Assembly (NCBI GenBank): GCA_015228695.1
Contig: JADGDA010000048.1
Location: forward strand, 1-12,239
Source: Alphaproteobacteria bacterium
GTDB lineage: Bacteria; Pseudomonadota; Alphaproteobacteria; Rhodospirillales; Rhodospirillaceae
Direction: 5' to 3'
Length of the DNA: 12,239 nt
Shown: one piece after another, positions 9,450 to 12,239 of the stretch
How positions within the stretch are numbered: the stretch's first letter is position 1
Layout of the letters: the number at the start of each line of letters is the position of its first letter
Translations under genes and position numbers: made by a program
Notes under the pieces: model-generated
Databases searched by the model: none
Told to the model about the DNA's origin: nothing
The model's input: the letters and a program-made list of their open reading frames with translations, nothing else

Positions 9450-9905
9450 TTACAGGCCGATTTCGTGCTTGACGGCGATCATGCGCATGCAGGCGGCGGC
9501 GGCCTTGCCGCCGTAATTGCGCCGGTCCGGGTCGGCGCGCTCCTCGGCGTCCTCCATGGAGTGGCAGGTGAGGATGCCGTTGCCGACCGCGAGCGTGTAC
9601 TGGAGCGCCATGTTCTGGACCCCGGCGATCGCCTCGCGGGAGACGTGCTCGTAATGGTCCGTCTTGCCCTTGATGGCGCAGCCGAGCACCACATAGCCCG
9701 CATACCGCTGGTCGGTGGCGCGCAGTTCCATGGCGCGGATGGCATAGCGGATCACCGCCGGAATCTCCAGGATTCCGGGGACGATCACCCGCTTGTATCC
9801 GGCGCCGTGGGCGGTCAGTTCCGCCACGGCGCCCCGCACCAGATTGTCGGTGATGTCGTCGTAGAAGCGCGCTTCCACGATCAGGACTCGAGGACCTCCG
9901 GACAT
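9450..9905 (-). CDS. ribH: 6,7-dimethyl-8-ribityllumazine synthase
   Basis: Condenses 5-amino-6-ribitylamino-uracil with 3,4-dihydroxy-2-butanone 4-phosphate to the lumazine precursor of riboflavin; the enzyme forms pentamers or 60-meric shells. The 151 residues match the family in length. ARFYDDIT at 12-19 supplies the aromatic substrate-stacking residue, PGILEIP at 43-49 the ligand-binding turn, LGCAIKGKTDHYEHV at 74-88 the phosphate-binding and catalytic region (His84 as general acid/base), and NGILTCHSMEDAEERAD at 109-125 the C-terminal motif. The ATG shares one base with the stop of the upstream ribB gene (TAATG) and has a strong AAGGAGG at 9916-9910, so translation is coupled and efficient. 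Confidence 0.95.
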   Translation of the reverse strand: MSGGPRVLIVEARFYDDITDNLVRGAVAELTAHGAGYKRVIVPGILEIPAVIRYAIRAMELRATDQRYAGYVVLGCAIKGKTDHYEHVSREAIAGVQNMALQYTLAVGNGILTCHSMEDAEERADPDRRNYGGKAAAACMRMIAVKHEIGL

Positions 9906-11026
9906 TAAGCCTCCTTGGCGGCAGGAATGGGCCGATGCTCGACCACGGACAGCCCGTAGCCATCGAGGCCGATGATGTTCTTGCGGTTGTTGGTCAGAAG
10001 GATCATGTCCCGAACCCGGAGATCGAGCAAGATCTGCGCGCCGACGCCGTAATCGCGCAAAGTTCCCGCGCCGGCCCCGGTTCCCGCGCTGTGGGCGCGG
10101 ACCCGGTCGCTGAGGACGGTCGGGCCGGACTCCCGCAGCAGCACCACGGCGCCGCTGCCGTGCGCGGCGACCATGGCCATGGCCGTGTGCAGGACTCCGC
10201 CGTTGCCGGCGGTCCGGTCGCCCAGGACGTCGTCCAGCAGGTTAAGGGCGTGCATGCGCACCATCGCCGGGCTGTTGCGGTCCAGGTCGCCCTTGACCAG
10301 GGCCACGTGCTCGGCGTGGGTCAACCGGTTGGCGTAGACCACCATCCGCCATTCGCCGCCGTAAATGGACTCGAAGGTCGTCTCCACCACCCGCTCGACC
10401 AGCTTCTCCGTGCGCCGGCGATAGGCGATCAGATCGGCGATCTTCCCCACTTTCAAGCCGTGGAACTGGGCGAATTTCTCCAGGTCGGGCATGCGGGCCA
10501 TGGTGCCGTCGTCGTTCATGATCTCGCAGATCACCCCCGACGGATTGAGCCCGGCGATCCGCGAGATGTCCACCGCCGCCTCCGTGTGCCCGGTGCGGAC
10601 GAGGACGCCGCCGTCGCGCGCGACCAGCGGGAACACGTGCCCCGGAGTCGCGAGATCGTTCCGGCCCTTGGTCGGGTCGATGGCGACGGCGATGGTGCGC
10701 GCCCGGTCGGAGGCGGAGATGCCGGTGGTCACCCCTTCCCGCGCCTCGATGCTGACGGTGAAGGCGGTGGCGTGGCGGGACAGGTTCTCCTGCGCCATCG
10801 GCGGAAGGTTCAACTCCTCGGCCCGCGCGGCGGTGATGGTCAGGCAGATCAGCCCGCGCCCGTGCCGGGCCATGAAGTTGATGGCGTCGGGCGTCGCCAT
10901 TTGCGCCGGGATCACGAGATCCCCCTCGTTCTCGCGGTCCTCGTCGTCGACCAGGATGTACATCCGGCCGTTGCGGGCTTCCTCGATGATCTCCTCGATC
11001 GAGGAAAGAAACTGGCTGTGGGACAC
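9905..11026 (-). CDS. ribB: 3,4-dihydroxy-2-butanone 4-phosphate synthase fused to a degenerate GTP cyclohydrolase II domain
   Basis: 373 residues. The N-terminal RibB domain (about 1-205) converts ribulose 5-phosphate to DHBP and keeps its motifs: DDEDRENEGD at 27-36 (Mg-binding acidic loop), RHGRGLICL at 54-62, ATPGHVFPL at 126-134, RTGHTEAAVD at 144-153 and GVICEIMNDDGTMAR at 164-178. The C-terminal domain (about 206-373) keeps the RibA frame, ending with DYGVGAQIL (325-333), LLTNN and GLDGYGLSVVE. However, the zinc-site region expected to carry three cysteines (257-278) has none, and the EGRGIGL-type catalytic motif is replaced by ESGPTVL at 299-305. GTP cyclohydrolase II activity is therefore unlikely. 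The GTG start at 11026 is chosen for its AAAGGA 6 bases upstream and a start 2 bp after the ribE stop; the open frame further upstream lies inside ribE. Confidence 0.93.
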   Translation of the reverse strand: MSHSQFLSSIEEIIEEARNGRMYILVDDEDRENEGDLVIPAQMATPDAINFMARHGRGLICLTITAARAEELNLPPMAQENLSRHATAFTVSIEAREGVTTGISASDRARTIAVAIDPTKGRNDLATPGHVFPLVARDGGVLVRTGHTEAAVDISRIAGLNPSGVICEIMNDDGTMARMPDLEKFAQFHGLKVGKIADLIAYRRRTEKLVERVVETTFESIYGGEWRMVVYANRLTHAEHVALVKGDLDRNSPAMVRMHALNLLDDVLGDRTAGNGGVLHTAMAMVAAHGSGAVVLLRESGPTVLSDRVRAHSAGTGAGAGTLRDYGVGAQILLDLRVRDMILLTNNRKNIIGLDGYGLSVVEHRPIPAAKEA

Positions 11027-11028
11027 GG

Positions 11029-11616
11029 TCAATCCTTTTGCAGAAGACGCGCAACATAGCGCGCCAGCATGTCGATTTCCATGTTCACCTTGCTCCCGGC
11101 CGTCAGGGAGCCAAAGGTGGTGACCGCCTGGGTGTGGGGGATGACGTTGATCCCGAACAGCGCCCCGTCCACCTCGTTGATGGTCAACGACACCCCGTCG
11201 AGGGCGACCGAGCCCTTCGGGGCGACGAAGGACTTCAGGGACTGGGGCGCGCGGAAGGTGAACCGCATCGACTCGCCGTCGGGGCGGATGTCCGCGACCT
11301 CGGCCACCCCGTCCACGTGCCCGGAGACGATGTGCCCCCCCAGTTCGTCGCCCACCTTGAGCGCCCGTTCGAAATTCACCGGCGAGCCCTCGCGCCAGTC
11401 GCCGAGGGTGGTTTTCGACAGCGTTTCCGCCGAGACCTGGACCGCGAACCACCCCGGTCCCTTGTCGATGACGGTGAGGCAGCATCCGCAGCAGGCGATC
11501 GACGCCCCCGTGTCGACGGACTGCATGTCGTAGCTGGTATTGAATTCGAACCGCGTCTCGCCGTGACGCTCAATCCGCCGGACCGATCCGCGATCGGTGA
11601 CGATTCCCGTGAACAT
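11029..11616 (-). CDS. ribE: Riboflavin synthase, alpha chain
   Basis: Dismutates two molecules of 6,7-dimethyl-8-ribityllumazine to riboflavin, the last step of the pathway. The 195 residues begin with the near-invariant MFTGIV. The two lumazine-binding repeats are seen as IACCGCCLTV then GGHIVSGHVDG in the first half, and VALDGVSLTIN then INVIPHT in the second. The ATG at 11616 is preceded by GGGGGGAG at a 7-base spacing; a TTG in frame at 11643 is less likely because it adds nine residues before the conserved N-terminus. ribD ends 37 bp upstream and ribB begins 2 bp downstream. In some naming schemes this gene is called ribC. Confidence 0.95.
   Translation of the reverse strand: MFTGIVTDRGSVRRIERHGETRFEFNTSYDMQSVDTGASIACCGCCLTVIDKGPGWFAVQVSAETLSKTTLGDWREGSPVNFERALKVGDELGGHIVSGHVDGVAEVADIRPDGESMRFTFRAPQSLKSFVAPKGSVALDGVSLTINEVDGALFGINVIPHTQAVTTFGSLTAGSKVNMEIDMLARYVARLLQKD
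11033..11038 (-). promoter_or_regulatory. Ribosome binding site of ribB
   Basis: Minus-strand AAAGGA, within the last codons of ribE, lies 6 bases before the GTG at 11026. It decides that start. Confidence 0.65.
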
Positions 11617-11653
11617 CCGTCCGCTCCCCCCGCGCGCTTCCAAGGGCCGATGT

Positions 11654-12239
11654 CTACCGCGCCCGTTCGTAGAGTTCCATGACGTCGGGACCGACTCCGG
11701 TCACCGCCGACCGGGTGAAGATGGGCGAATCGGCCAACCGGTCAAGTCCGAAAGCCGCCACCGCCGCTTTTCCGTCGCCTCCCAGCACCAGGGGCGCGTG
11801 GAACCAGACCACCGCGTCCACCAGCCCGAGCCGGATGAACGACGCGGCGGCCTCGCCCCCTCCCTCCAGCAGAACCCGGGTCAACCCGCGTCCGCCCAGG
11901 GACTCCAGCACGGCGAGCGGGTCGGGACGACCGTCTTGTCCCGCCCGGACTCCGATCACCTCGACCCCGCCAGCCTCCGGCCGTTGTGATGTGTTGGCCT
12001 GCGGCCACTGCGACTCGGCGCCTTCCCGCGTCACGATCCAGGTCGGCCCCCCGGAGGACGCCAGACGGGACGCGCGCGGCAGACGCAGGCGGCTGTCGAG
12101 GACGACCCGCACCGGGGACCGGGGCTCCATCCCCGGCAGACGGCAGGTGAGCGACGGATCGTCGGCGAGGGCGGTGCCGATCCCGATCAGGATCGCGTCG
12201 TGCTCGGCGCGGAGGCGGTGCCCCTGGGCCCGCGCCTCC
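11654..12239 (-). CDS. ribD: Riboflavin biosynthesis protein RibD, C-terminal reductase part
   Basis: Bifunctional pyrimidine deaminase/reductase of riboflavin synthesis. Only the C-terminal 194 residues are visible; the frame is open to the right edge, so the zinc-dependent deaminase domain lies outside the window. The reductase domain (RibD_C) is clear: HRLRAEHDAILIGIGTALADDPSLTCRLPG, then RVVLDSRLRLP, the nucleotide-binding RVLLEGGGEAAASFIRLGLVDAV and APLVLGGDGKAAV. An Arg/Gln/Ser-rich loop before GGVEVIGV looks slightly longer than usual. It is the first visible gene of the minus-strand rib-nusB-thiL run. Any FMN riboswitch or operon promoter would be upstream, out of view. Confidence 0.95.
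   Translation of the reverse strand, partial: EARAQGHRLRAEHDAILIGIGTALADDPSLTCRLPGMEPRSPVRVVLDSRLRLPRASRLASSGGPTWIVTREGAESQWPQANTSQRPEAGGVEVIGVRAGQDGRPDPLAVLESLGGRGLTRVLLEGGGEAAASFIRLGLVDAVVWFHAPLVLGGDGKAAVAAFGLDRLADSPIFTRSAVTGVGPDVMELYERAR

Noticed and set aside
11027..11485. Extension of ribB upstream to 11485
   Set aside because: The extra 153 residues lie in another frame of ribE, resemble no RibB N-terminus, and a GTG with a ribosome site at 11026 gives the normal protein start.

Overview
The window is high-GC DNA packed with housekeeping genes. It looks like an alphaproteobacterium of the Rhodospirillales type (Magnetospirillum/Phaeospirillum-like). The evidence is the PssA sequence, the gene order ribD-ribE-ribB(A)-ribH-nusB-thiL, and an H+-pyrophosphatase carrying the K+-independent signature. 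The assignment rests on remembered family patterns, not on a database search. Both ends cut through genes: pssA at the left and ribD at the right.

Layout. 1-1421 (+ strand): the 3' end of pssA (phosphatidylserine synthase), then a gene for an exported SUMF1/FGE-fold protein that lacks the catalytic cysteines of true formylglycine-generating enzymes. These converge on a minus-strand pair at 1467-2833: a cytosolic trypsin-like protease with a C-terminal zinc ribbon, joined by an ATGA overlap to a proline-rich YbjN/CesT-like protein. 2901-4892 (-): parE (topoisomerase IV subunit B). 4971-7055 (-): hppA (membrane H+-pyrophosphatase), with its own intrinsic terminator just before parE. 7056-7306: the longest non-coding stretch, about 250 bp, holding the hppA upstream region and repeated hairpins. 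7307-12239 (-): a tightly packed run read right to left as ribD, ribE, ribB(A), ribH, nusB, thiL and a small FliL-like membrane protein.

How the genes work together. ribD, ribE, ribB(A) and ribH supply most of the riboflavin pathway (deaminase/reductase, DHBP synthase, lumazine synthase, riboflavin synthase). The GTP cyclohydrolase II domain fused to RibB is degenerate, so the first committed step must be encoded elsewhere. nusB (rRNA antitermination) and thiL (thiamine diphosphate synthesis) follow in the usual alphaproteobacterial arrangement. hppA recovers energy from pyrophosphate as a proton gradient.

Most of the region is ordinary core genome. The least explained parts are the protease/zinc-ribbon plus YbjN-like pair, the cysteine-less SUMF1-like exported protein, the FliL-like gene translationally coupled to thiL, and the compact hppA terminator/parE start junction. 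I saw no tRNA, rRNA, CRISPR array, insertion sequence or phage gene.
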